DNA of 64,000 bases from Variovorax paradoxus (GTDB lineage: Bacteria; Pseudomonadota; Gammaproteobacteria; Burkholderiales; Burkholderiaceae_C), in NCBI RefSeq assembly GCF_009755665.1, contig NZ_CP046622.1, forward strand, positions 2,542,001 through 2,606,000, written 5' to 3'. The notes under the pieces are model-generated. The model searched no databases. It had not been told where the DNA came from and was given only the letters and a program-made list of their open reading frames with translations. A program made the position numbers and the translations under genes. Below, piece by piece: positions 27,439 through 35,129 of the stretch; position 1 is the stretch's first letter, and every line of letters starts with the position of its first letter.

Positions 27439-28644
27439 ATGCTTGAATCCATCTACGTTGGAATGACCGGCTTGCTGGGCTATTCGCGCGGCCTGCGCGT
27501 GATCGCCAACAACACGGCCAACATGAACACACCCGGCTTCAAGAGCTCGAGCCTGCAGTTCGCGGATCTGTTCTATTCGGGCGGCAACCTGAGCGGCGGC
27601 AATGCCAGCCAGAACCACAACCAGACCGGCTTCGGGCTCGACACGGCTGGAACGACGCTGTCATTCAAGCAGGGCGAACTGCGCCAGACCGGCAACGACC
27701 TCGACATGGCGGTCGACGGCCAGGGCCTGTTCGTCCTGCAGGATGCGGACGGCAAGATCAGCTACACCCGCGCCGGGCAGTTCAAGTTCGACACGGACGG
27801 CGTGCTGGTGAGCCGACTCAACGGCGAGAAGGTCATGGGGCTGGACGAAAGCGGCAACTTCGTGGCGATCACGCTTGCAGGGCAGATGATGGATCTGGGA
27901 AGGCCCAGCTCCCGTTTCAAGCTGGCCGGCAATCTGCCGAACACGGCCACGGTGCAAGAACCCAAGATTCCTGTAGACACCAAGTACACCCTTCAGGTGA
28001 TCGATGCGGCGGGTGCCACTCATACGTTGACTCCCAAGTTCACAAAAAGCGACACAACGTCCGGCAATATCCCCGTGAAAGTCGAACTTCTGGACGGCAC
28101 CACGGTCGTCAGCACGGGGCAACTGCTCTTTTCCAATGGAAAGCCGACCGCCGGGACGGCCATGGTTTCCATGACCTATACGCCCGCGGGCCAGGCACCG
28201 ATGGCCTTGACATTGGACTTGACCGAAGTCTTCTACTGGGCCGGCGAATACCAGGTCGAGATGCGGTCGCAGGACGGCTTGGGGGCCGGCGCATTGAGTG
28301 GCATGGTGTTCGATGACACCGGCACGCTCAAAAAGACCTATGCGAACGGACGAACACTCGATGGAGCGCGCTTGGCACTGGCGCGCTTCGATTCGCCCGA
28401 TGCAGTGGGCGCACTGGGCGGCAATCAGTTCGAAGTCTTGAACAAGGACGCCTGGCACGTCGGCGTTGCCGGCCAAGGCGCCTTCGGTTCGGTGGCCTCG
28501 GGCAAGATCGAGATCTCGAACGTCGATCTTTCGCAGGAATTCAGCGACCTGGTGATCATGCAGCGTGGCTATCAGGCCAGTTCACAGGTGATCTCGACCG
28601 CCAACGAGATGCTGCAGGAGCTGTTCTCCATGAAGAGCAAATGA
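27439..28644 (+). CDS. flgE: Hook protein FlgE
   Basis: It encodes 401 residues. The axial N-terminus (YSRGLRVIANNTANMNTPGF) and C-terminus (DLSQEFSDLVIMQRGYQASS) are intact and enclose variable D1/D2 hook domains with an FlgE-type central segment (VDTKYTLQVIDAAGATHTLT). FlgE polymerises into the external hook. The start ATG 27439 lies 54 bp after flgD. Retaining a full hook gene without filament genes nearby suggests the visible structure may end at the hook. Confidence 0.92.
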   Translation: MLESIYVGMTGLLGYSRGLRVIANNTANMNTPGFKSSSLQFADLFYSGGNLSGGNASQNHNQTGFGLDTAGTTLSFKQGELRQTGNDLDMAVDGQGLFVLQDADGKISYTRAGQFKFDTDGVLVSRLNGEKVMGLDESGNFVAITLAGQMMDLGRPSSRFKLAGNLPNTATVQEPKIPVDTKYTLQVIDAAGATHTLTPKFTKSDTTSGNIPVKVELLDGTTVVSTGQLLFSNGKPTAGTAMVSMTYTPAGQAPMALTLDLTEVFYWAGEYQVEMRSQDGLGAGALSGMVFDDTGTLKKTYANGRTLDGARLALARFDSPDAVGALGGNQFEVLNKDAWHVGVAGQGAFGSVASGKIEISNVDLSQEFSDLVIMQRGYQASSQVISTANEMLQELFSMKSK

Positions 28645-29627
28645 ACGCCCGGCCTTCGAATGCGGTCTCGATCCCGGTGCTGCTCGGCGTCGCGGAATCC
28701 ATGCGCAAGGCGCGGCCGTTGCGCAACTGGCAAGACCAGCACAAGGACGCGGTGCGGGTGCGTTTTTCCGAGCTGTTTCGCAGTTGGCATGCCGAGTGGA
28801 TTCCGGCGCGGGAAACATCGCCCGCAGAGGCCGACATCCAGGTTCAGGAGCCTGATGGGAGCGTGCCCCTGGCACCAGGGGACATTGCCTGCTGGTCATT
28901 CGCTGCGCCGGCGCATCGCACGCGTCGACGGAGCCCGGACGCTCCTTCCTCGTCGCGCGACGGGCACGACACCGCACAGGCTGCCATCCGTGCGATTGCA
29001 GACCGGATGTTTGCATTCGACGCAGACACCTCGACAGCGTCCTCCCAGGAACCGCAGACAGTGGCACTCGCCGTCGCACGGGCGGCGTGGGAGGACTGGC
29101 TGCAGAGATTTCATGCCTTGTTTCCGGGCCTTGGGATCGAGGCAAAGGAGCCTGCGGGTTCAGAACGAGCCAGCACGCCTTCCAACCCATGGTCCGGCGC
29201 GCTGTGCGTCCGCTGGCCGTGGTGCGGCGGATCCTGGCACCTGGATCTGCCGCACGGCGCCGTCGCAGTCCTGCTTGGCCACGCCGCGGGATCTGCATCG
29301 CCGCCCCGCACTTATCCGCCCCAAATGCCCAGAGTGCCGCTCGCTCAAGCCCTGTCTGGCCAACGTGTGGCACTGCGCGTGATGCTCGAAGGCACGGAGT
29401 TGAACCTCGGACAGCTGCAAGGGCTTCAGCTCGGCGACGTATTGCCGCTCGCGCATGCGCTCGATGCGCCCGCCCAGGTGGCCGGTACGGACGGGGCACC
29501 GGTATGCCACGGCTGGCTCGGTCAAAGCGAAGGGCGAATCGCGGTCGAATTGGGAGCGCCGACATCTTCGACCGCCGTCGCAGCGCCGCTCTCGAATACT
29601 CATCCATCGAAGGAAAGAAACCTATGA
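28641..29627 (+). CDS. FliM/SctQ-like C-ring protein
   Basis: It encodes 328 residues. The C-terminal roughly 90 residues look like a SpoA (surface presentation of antigens) domain (LEGTELNLGQLQGLQLGDVL then PVCHGWLGQSEGRIAVEL). The N-terminal two-thirds is divergent, Ala/Pro/Arg-rich in its middle, and I cannot see the GGxG-type CheC-like core or the CheY-binding N-terminal peptide of chemotactic FliM. Placement between flgE and fliN with 4-bp overlaps supports a FliM or injectisome SctQ equivalent, which would form the sorting platform. Loss of the CheY-binding segment would fit a non-chemotactic machine. Confidence 0.65.
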   Translation: MNARPSNAVSIPVLLGVAESMRKARPLRNWQDQHKDAVRVRFSELFRSWHAEWIPARETSPAEADIQVQEPDGSVPLAPGDIACWSFAAPAHRTRRRSPDAPSSSRDGHDTAQAAIRAIADRMFAFDADTSTASSQEPQTVALAVARAAWEDWLQRFHALFPGLGIEAKEPAGSERASTPSNPWSGALCVRWPWCGGSWHLDLPHGAVAVLLGHAAGSASPPRTYPPQMPRVPLAQALSGQRVALRVMLEGTELNLGQLQGLQLGDVLPLAHALDAPAQVAGTDGAPVCHGWLGQSEGRIAVELGAPTSSTAVAAPLSNTHPSKERNL

Positions 29628-30079
29628 CGACAGCCTTGGAAGGCATTGCCACCGATAACCGTATCGGTGCATCCGGAACCGCCTCCGATGGGCGCGGCGA
29701 GAACAGAACGCGCCCGATGCTAGGCAGCGGCAGCCCGCCCACCGCGCAGATCATCGCGCTGCCGGATCTCCATGCAGGTCAGCACGACGAAGGCGCCAAC
29801 CCGACCGGCGACGGCACCATCCTCAAGGACTGGAATCCGCTGCATCAGATCAGGGCCAAGCTGCAGGTGTGCGTGGGAGAGGCCACGTTGTCTGTCGGCG
29901 AGCTGCTCGGTGCCAAGGAGCACCAGGTCCTGCGTCTCGATCGCGAAATCGATCAGGCCGTGGATCTGACCATCGAGGGACGCGTGGTGGCACGGGGCCA
30001 ACTCGTCGCGGTCGATGGGCACTTCGCGGTTCGTCTCACCGAGCTGCCTGTTTCGCTGGCCTTAGGCTCTGGTAGCTGA
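29624..30079 (+). CDS. fliN: C-ring protein FliN
   Basis: It encodes 151 residues. The C-terminal about 80 residues are a SpoA domain (IRAKLQVCVGEATLSVGELL, VLRLDREIDQAVDLTIEGR, VARGQLVAVDGHFAVRL). The N-terminal 65 are disordered. FliN forms the base of the C-ring and recruits FliH-bound substrates. It starts at ATG 29624 overlapping the fliM-like gene by 4 bp. Only 3 bases separate it from fliO. Confidence 0.9.
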   Translation: MTTALEGIATDNRIGASGTASDGRGENRTRPMLGSGSPPTAQIIALPDLHAGQHDEGANPTGDGTILKDWNPLHQIRAKLQVCVGEATLSVGELLGAKEHQVLRLDREIDQAVDLTIEGRVVARGQLVAVDGHFAVRLTELPVSLALGSGS

Positions 30080-30082
30080 CAA

Positions 30083-30637
30083 ATGGACGCAGGGGCGAAA
30101 TGGCAGCCGCGGATCGGCGCCTGCAAGTCGAGTCTTGTCTGCGGCATGGTCGCGGCGGGTCTGCTGCTCGCGGTACCACCCATCCATGCACAGAGCACGC
30201 GAGACAGCGGCAATGCCGTGGCACTGTCAGGCGGTACCAGCTTGCCCTCCAGCATTCCCGTCAAACGCGGACATCCGAATGACGCCGCCGGAAGCGCCGG
30301 CGATCGATGGTGGATCGCGATTCTCGTCGCGGGCGGATTGCTGGCTGGCGCCCTGGCGGTGGCTCGCCGAAAGTCCTCCCCTGCCAGGAGGGCAGGCGGG
30401 GCCTCCTGGCTGCGATTCGGCGGACTGCTCGACACCGCGTCCTCCCGCGAGATCGAACGGGTGTCGAGCACGCGACTGTCGTCGGGCCACAGCCTGCATG
30501 TGGTGGTTTGGGGTGGGCGTCGACTGCTGCTGGGGTGCACGGCCCAGTCGATTCAACTGCTCGCCGAGACCTCGACCCCCGAACAGGAGCCGTCGCCGGA
30601 GCCGGTTGCGGGGTCGACCATCGAGGCACTCCGATGA
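30083..30637 (+). CDS. fliO: Export gate assembly protein FliO
   Basis: It encodes 184 residues. A signal-like hydrophobic segment (about 18-35), a short periplasmic stretch and a membrane helix (WWIAILVAGGLLAGALAVA) precede a cytoplasmic domain. That domain has the FliO pattern (VSSTRLSSGHSLHVVVWGG then RRLLLGCTAQSIQLLAE). FliO assists FliP oligomerisation. It overlaps fliP by 4 bp. Confidence 0.85.
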   Translation: MDAGAKWQPRIGACKSSLVCGMVAAGLLLAVPPIHAQSTRDSGNAVALSGGTSLPSSIPVKRGHPNDAAGSAGDRWWIAILVAGGLLAGALAVARRKSSPARRAGGASWLRFGGLLDTASSREIERVSSTRLSSGHSLHVVVWGGRRLLLGCTAQSIQLLAETSTPEQEPSPEPVAGSTIEALR

Positions 30638-31584
30638 CGCGTGCTGCCGTACGTACTGTGGGGGAGCGCGATCGACGTGCGCGGCTGCCGTTGCATCTCG
30701 CCATCTGGCTTGTGCTGTTGGCCGTCTGCCTGTTTGCCTGGCCGGTCAGTGATGCGCGCGCGCAGGCAGAGCCGGAATCGGTTCCCGCACCGGAGATGTC
30801 GGGCGGCACCGTGTCCCCGGCGGCCACTCCTCCTGTGGCACAGCCGGCACCCGCACCAAAAACTGCCGAGACCAGGACTGCTCCCAAAAGCGGCAGCAAG
30901 TCGAATGCAGCGCCGCTGTCTTCGAGCGCACCGGTGCTTTCAGGCACTCCCGCCACCGAAACGGCGCAGGCCCTGCGGGTGGTGCTCGGCCTCACGGTGC
31001 TGGCCATCCTCCCGGCCCTGGTGGTGTGTCTGACGAGTTTCCTGCGCATCATCGTGGTGCTGTCGATGCTGCGCCATGCCATTGGCATGAACGAAACGCC
31101 GCCCAATACCGTGTTGATCGGCCTGGCGCTCTTTCTGACCCTGTTCACCATGTCTCCGGTGCTGCAGAAGCTCAATCAGGATGCCTTCGAGCCGTTCATG
31201 GCCGGAAAACTCTCGGTCGAGGAGGGCTACGGCAAGGGCATTGCGCCATTGCGCGACTTCATGGTCCGTCAGACGCGTGAAGCCGATCTGGCGTTGATGG
31301 TGGAACTGTCGAAGGCGCCCATTCCCAAGTCGATGGACGACATCAGCAACGTGCAACTCATCCCGTCGTTCATGCTGTCGGAATTGCGGGCTGCATTCCA
31401 GATCGGGTTCGTCATCTTCCTGCCCTTCCTGCTGATCGACCTGATCGTGTCGAGCATCCTGATGGCGCTGGGCATGATGATGATGCCGCCCACCACCATC
31501 GCGCTGCCGCTCAAGATACTGATGTTCATCCTGGTCGATGGCTGGAGCCTTGTGCTCAAGGCACTGGTCGGCAGTTTCCATTGA
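30634..31584 (+). CDS. fliP: Export gate protein FliP with long periplasmic N-terminal extension
   Basis: It encodes 316 residues against about 245 usual. After a signal peptide ending near SDARA there is a roughly 60-residue Pro/Ala/Ser-rich stretch (about 42-105). The canonical FliP follows: LTSFLRIIVVLSMLRHAIG, QTPPN-like ETPPNTVLIGLALFLTLF, IPSFMLSELRAAFQIGF and MMMMPPTTIALPLKI are all present. FliP is the main pore subunit. The extended N-terminal linker is unusual and its role is unknown. Start ATG 30634 overlaps fliO by 4 bp. Confidence 0.93.
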   Translation: MTRAAVRTVGERDRRARLPLHLAIWLVLLAVCLFAWPVSDARAQAEPESVPAPEMSGGTVSPAATPPVAQPAPAPKTAETRTAPKSGSKSNAAPLSSSAPVLSGTPATETAQALRVVLGLTVLAILPALVVCLTSFLRIIVVLSMLRHAIGMNETPPNTVLIGLALFLTLFTMSPVLQKLNQDAFEPFMAGKLSVEEGYGKGIAPLRDFMVRQTREADLALMVELSKAPIPKSMDDISNVQLIPSFMLSELRAAFQIGFVIFLPFLLIDLIVSSILMALGMMMMPPTTIALPLKILMFILVDGWSLVLKALVGSFH

Positions 31585-31597
31585 GACGACGCGCACG

Positions 31598-32422
31598 ATG
31601 TCTCGCGCAAGTTCGATGCCGGTGGACGCCGATACCGATCTGGATACGGCACCGCTCTGGAACCGTTGGCGGCAGGGTGCCGACGCCGCAGCACGCGAGC
31701 AGTTGATCTGTCACTATCTTCCCTATGCGCGCATGGTGGCTGCCACGGTCTTCGCCCGGCGCACCCACAGCGATGTGGAGTTCGAAGACTATCTGCAACT
31801 CGCCCGTGTCGGTCTCGTCGAAGCGGTCGACCGGTTCGATCCGGGCCAGGGCGCACAGTTCAAGACCTTCGCGGCCAAGCGCGTGCAGGGTGCCGTGCTC
31901 AACGGGCTCGTGCGCCTCACCGAAAAAAACCAGCAGATCAGCATCAAGATGCGTCTGCGCCAGGAGCGTCTCGAAGCGGCCAAAGAGGCCGCACAGGAAG
32001 CCGCCGGCACCAATACGAACGAGACCGCAGCGGGCCGGTCGTCGACGCGCGATGCCGACAAGCTCTTTCGCTATCTCGCGGAGGTCGGCATCGGTCTCGC
32101 GCTGGGTATCCTGCTCGAGGACACGGGCATGGTCGACGCCGAGTCCTTCGGCGGCGACACTCATGCGCCTTCCCCCGAAGTTAGCTATTTCCGGAAAACC
32201 GAAGTCCAGCAATTGCGTACCGTCCTCCGTGGGCTGGTTGATCAGCTCTCCGAGCAGCAGAAGCGCGTGATCCGCCACCACTATCTGCAGGACGTTCCGT
32301 TCGACGAAATCGCTGACGCCATGGGGGTGACGCGAGGGCGTATTTCGCAGCTGCATCGGCAGGGTTTGCTGCGGCTGCGTGAGCTTCTGAGCAACGACGC
32401 GCGTTGCGACGTGTCCTGGTGA
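31598..32422 (+). CDS. fliA: FliA-type (sigma-28-like) sigma factor
   Basis: It encodes 274 residues with sigma region 2 (FEDYLQLARVGLVEAVDRFD, FKTFAAKRVQGAVLNGL) and region 4 helix-turn-helix (PFDEIADAMGVTRGRISQLH). It has no long region 1, as in FliA. A non-conserved helical spacer sits between regions 2 and 4. Starts at 31598 or ATG 31616 are both possible; an upstream in-frame start would overlap fliP. FliA normally activates late flagellar genes, none of which is present here, and no flgM anti-sigma gene is seen. It may drive a dedicated regulon including the nearby rhs genes (inference). Confidence 0.82.
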   Translation: MSRASSMPVDADTDLDTAPLWNRWRQGADAAAREQLICHYLPYARMVAATVFARRTHSDVEFEDYLQLARVGLVEAVDRFDPGQGAQFKTFAAKRVQGAVLNGLVRLTEKNQQISIKMRLRQERLEAAKEAAQEAAGTNTNETAAGRSSTRDADKLFRYLAEVGIGLALGILLEDTGMVDAESFGGDTHAPSPEVSYFRKTEVQQLRTVLRGLVDQLSEQQKRVIRHHYLQDVPFDEIADAMGVTRGRISQLHRQGLLRLRELLSNDARCDVSW

Positions 32423-32456
32423 CCTCCATCGGCCAAAAGACCACATCCATTCCTTT

Positions 32457-33689
32457 ATGACCCAATCGACCGCTTACCTCGCCGCAGCACGCCAGCGCCT
32501 TGACCGACTCGACGGTTTCTTGCGCGAAGATCCATCCAACAATGCGCTCTTGATCGACGCCTTCGAGACCGCGCTGTCCTGCGGAGAGTGGGAGCGCGCG
32601 CGGTTTCACCTGGAACACGGCCAGACCCTGGAGGCCGAGCCGCTCGCCTGGCGATTGCGCGAAGGCGACTTCTGGCTCGCGCAGCAGCGCTACGACGAAG
32701 CCGCCGGCGTGCTTGAGGCATTGACGAACACACCGCAGCCGCCGGTTGGTTTTGCCGAAGTGCTGCTGCACAACCTGGCCTTCATCGATCTGAGGCGTGG
32801 CCGCTATCAAGATTGCATCGCACGGCTGGCACCGACGGTCGAAGTCGGGACTGCCGCATCTGAAGTTGCTGGCACGCAACCGGTGGTCGCGACGCGGGCC
32901 CTGCAGCAGTTGTGGCTGCGGGCGCTGCATCACGACGGTCAGCTCACCCGTGCCATGACCTGGGCGAAGGAAGCGGAAGCAAGCCGCCAACTCGACGTCA
33001 GTGCCGCCGGCGTCGCGAGCCTCATCGCCGTCGATGCGTCCGAGCTTGCCGCAGCGCAGCGCTGGTCGGCAGCCAGCCTTGGCGGCAGCACGCCGGATGA
33101 ACCTCCGGTCGAAGCCCTGGTGGCCCAGGCTTCATTGGCATTGGCGGCGCGCGACGCCGTGCGCGCGGCCGCATTGGCAGATGCGGCTTTGCAGCGCCAT
33201 CCGGACGATGGCCGGGCTTGGTCGACCCGGGGCTTTGCCGCGCTGCTGGCCGGTGATCTGGCGGCAGCCAACGCCGCCTTCGTGCGCGCGCTGTCGGCCA
33301 TGTCGGCACACATCGGGACATGGCATGGCCTTGCATGGACGCAAATCCTGCAGGGCAACTTGCCGGCGGCACGCACCAGCTTCGAGGCTGCGCTGGCGCT
33401 GGACCGGAACTTTGGAGAGAGTCATGGCGGACTCGCGGTCGTTCTTGCGATGCAGCAGTTGCGGCAAGATGCCGAGGCGCATGCCGCCTTGGCGCAGCGG
33501 CTCGACCCGGGCAATTTGTCGGGCCGCTATGCCATTGCACTGCTGAGCGGCGAAGTGAAGGATGCCAACGATCTTCAACGCCTTGCGAGGCGGCTGCTCG
33601 GCGGGCGCGCGGCTCCCTTGGGCGGCGACATGGCCGATCTGTTGCCGCCGGGCCTCGAACCTGAACTGAAACGCGAAGAAGGCGCTTAG
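32457..33689 (+). CDS. TPR-repeat protein, last gene of the operon
   Basis: It encodes 410 residues forming a helical repeat protein. TPR-like units are visible through the whole length (for example ALSCGEWERARFHLEHGQTL, AWSTRGFAALLAGDLAAANA, GTWHGLAWTQILQGNLPAA, LRQDAEAHAALAQRLDPGN). There is no signal peptide or membrane segment, so it is cytoplasmic. It follows fliA by 34 bp. TPR proteins in type III loci are often chaperones or regulators, so a chaperone or assembly role is plausible but unproven. Its 3' end overlaps by 4 bp the convergent gene below. Confidence 0.75.
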   Translation: MTQSTAYLAAARQRLDRLDGFLREDPSNNALLIDAFETALSCGEWERARFHLEHGQTLEAEPLAWRLREGDFWLAQQRYDEAAGVLEALTNTPQPPVGFAEVLLHNLAFIDLRRGRYQDCIARLAPTVEVGTAASEVAGTQPVVATRALQQLWLRALHHDGQLTRAMTWAKEAEASRQLDVSAAGVASLIAVDASELAAAQRWSAASLGGSTPDEPPVEALVAQASLALAARDAVRAAALADAALQRHPDDGRAWSTRGFAALLAGDLAAANAAFVRALSAMSAHIGTWHGLAWTQILQGNLPAARTSFEAALALDRNFGESHGGLAVVLAMQQLRQDAEAHAALAQRLDPGNLSGRYAIALLSGEVKDANDLQRLARRLLGGRAAPLGGDMADLLPPGLEPELKREEGA

Positions 33690-34177
33690 CGCGGCAAAGC
33701 CCCCCCCGGGCGCGAGGCGGGTCGACCGTGGGCATCTGGCGTCGCATCGGCGAGCAGGAGGTCGCCCGCTTCGCGCAGTGCCGCATGGAGGCCGGCATCG
33801 CTTTCCATCCGCTGCAAGACAGCATCGACCATCTGGTCGAACCCCCTGTCGTCGAGCCGCTCGCGGCCGAATGATTGCATCAGCACCGATTCGAGAAAGA
33901 GCCGAAAAGCCTTGCGCTGTCGCTGCGGATCATCGGGCGACAGCGCCCGCACACGCAGCGCCACCATCTCCTGTATTTGCGCCTGGTCCTTTCCAGGAGG
34001 CGAGCGGGGGTCATCCGCATTGCGGGGCACGTCCCTCGCGACAGTGGCGCGCTCCTTAACCTGCGCACGAAACTGCGCGCCGAACTGGGCACGGATCATG
34101 GCCGCCAAATGCGTCGACGGGTCAATCATCGGGTCGTGCGTGGGCTGGGAGAGGGCATGCGCAGTCCTGCTCGGCAA
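33686..34177 (-). CDS. Unknown protein paired with TPR gene
   Basis: It encodes up to 163 residues and I do not recognise the family. It is helical and charged, with a conserved-looking segment FRLFLESVLMQSFGRERLDDR followed by FDQMVDAVLQRMESDAGLH (cited in parts). That segment loosely recalls the FlgJ rod-binding region, but the match is too weak to name. TTG 34177 directly follows the stop of the upstream TPR gene; ATG 34129 (MIDPSTHLAAM) is an equally good start. With the TPR gene it forms a two-gene unit running against the export operon. Confidence 0.55.
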   Translation of the reverse strand: MPSRTAHALSQPTHDPMIDPSTHLAAMIRAQFGAQFRAQVKERATVARDVPRNADDPRSPPGKDQAQIQEMVALRVRALSPDDPQRQRKAFRLFLESVLMQSFGRERLDDRGFDQMVDAVLQRMESDAGLHAALREAGDLLLADATPDAHGRPASRPGGALPR

Positions 34178-34765
34178 TCAATGCGGGCGGCCCTGCTGCT
34201 GGTAGTTGGCCAACAGGACGTGGGTGTCAGATTCGGCGGGCAACTCCCCGGGGCCGTCTGCCGACGGTGCTGCATTTGGCGCAAGCGCCTTGATGCCTGC
34301 GATGATTTTCTCGATGTCGCCAGACAATGCATCGTTGGTGGTGTTGAGCGCCAAGCCTTGCTCGTAGTGCCGCAAGGCCTCGTCGAAGCGGTCTTGCGCC
34401 AGTGCCGCGAATCCGTTCACGAAGTGGGGAAGCGGATCGGAGTCGGGCAAGTGAAGCAGCGGCTGCCAGGTCAGCAGCGCGATGGCTGCTCGCCCCGAGC
34501 TGAACTGCAACAGGCCCAACTGGTAGCGCGCCATCGGGAAGTCTGGCGCCAGACGCGTGGCATTGGCAAATGCCGCTTCGGCCTGGTCCATGTTGCCCAT
34601 CGACGCAAGTTCGGCACCCAGCAAAAATTGCGGCAGGCCCGCAGCGGGCTCGGCGGCGCTCGCCTTTTGGAACCACTCGACCGCTTGCGCACCATCGTTG
34701 GCTTGGCTCGCCGCCATGCCTTGGGACATCAGGGCATCGAACGCAATGGGTTCACTGTTCGTCAT
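34178..34765 (-). CDS. TPR protein, possible type III chaperone
   Basis: It encodes 195 residues with four to five TPR units (MAASQANDGAQAVEWFQKA, ASMGNMDQAEAAFANATRL, AALAQDRFDEALRHYEQGL). Start ATG 34765 has GGAG 6 nt upstream. Size and TPR architecture are similar to LcrH/SycD-class chaperones of injectisome translocators, but the family has many other members. Its position between the export operon and the giant rhs gene makes a substrate-chaperone role an attractive guess and nothing more. Confidence 0.65.
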   Translation of the reverse strand: MTNSEPIAFDALMSQGMAASQANDGAQAVEWFQKASAAEPAAGLPQFLLGAELASMGNMDQAEAAFANATRLAPDFPMARYQLGLLQFSSGRAAIALLTWQPLLHLPDSDPLPHFVNGFAALAQDRFDEALRHYEQGLALNTTNDALSGDIEKIIAGIKALAPNAAPSADGPGELPAESDTHVLLANYQQQGRPH

Positions 34766-35129
34766 ATCAATCTCCGGTCTTCGAAGACCATCTTAGGCAT
34801 GGGAGGGGGTGGTATCCGCTGCGTCGGAGCATCCGGATCTGCCAGACAGGCAGGCCAGCGGCGAGGCAACGTTTCGCAAGCATATCCAGTGCCCAGGCGA
34901 TCTGTTTAGCGGCAGCTGCTGAGGCTCCGTGCGATTGCCCCTGCATTCCAGTTGGTCTTCCCGCTAAACGAATTGGCAACTCGCTGGATGAGTTCCGCAG
35001 AAGAACCGTAAGCCAGCCCGGTATGGGGCTGGCACAGCCAGAGGGGAGGTCCCTCCGTGTGAGCCGCCCCTCTCCAAGCGATGCGGGCGGATCCCAAGGC
35101 TGCCGATCGGCGGTTCCCAGGAACAATGG
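34766..35129. other. Non-coding leader before RHS-2, with hairpins
   Basis: No gene is recognised in these 364 bases. It must hold divergent promoters for the TPR gene and RHS-2, but I see no convincing consensus box. Close to RHS-2 there is a strong hairpin at 35012-35033. A second possible pairing of GAGGGG (about 35040-35046) with CCCCTC (about 35068-35075) lies just beyond it. Confidence 0.4.
35012..35033 (+). promoter_or_regulatory. Stem-loop in RHS-2 leader
   Basis: GCCAGCCC (35012-35019) pairs perfectly with GGGCTGGC (35026-35033) around a 6-nt loop. No T-run follows, so it is not a standard terminator. It is about 100 bases upstream of the RHS-2 start and could structure the mRNA leader. 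Confidence 0.4.

Noticed and set aside
11114..33689. Possibility that the operon is an injectisome (non-flagellar T3SS).
   Set aside because: There is no secretin or needle gene, while FlgB/C/F/G rod, FlgH/FlgI rings and FlgE hook are all present, so it is flagellar in type.
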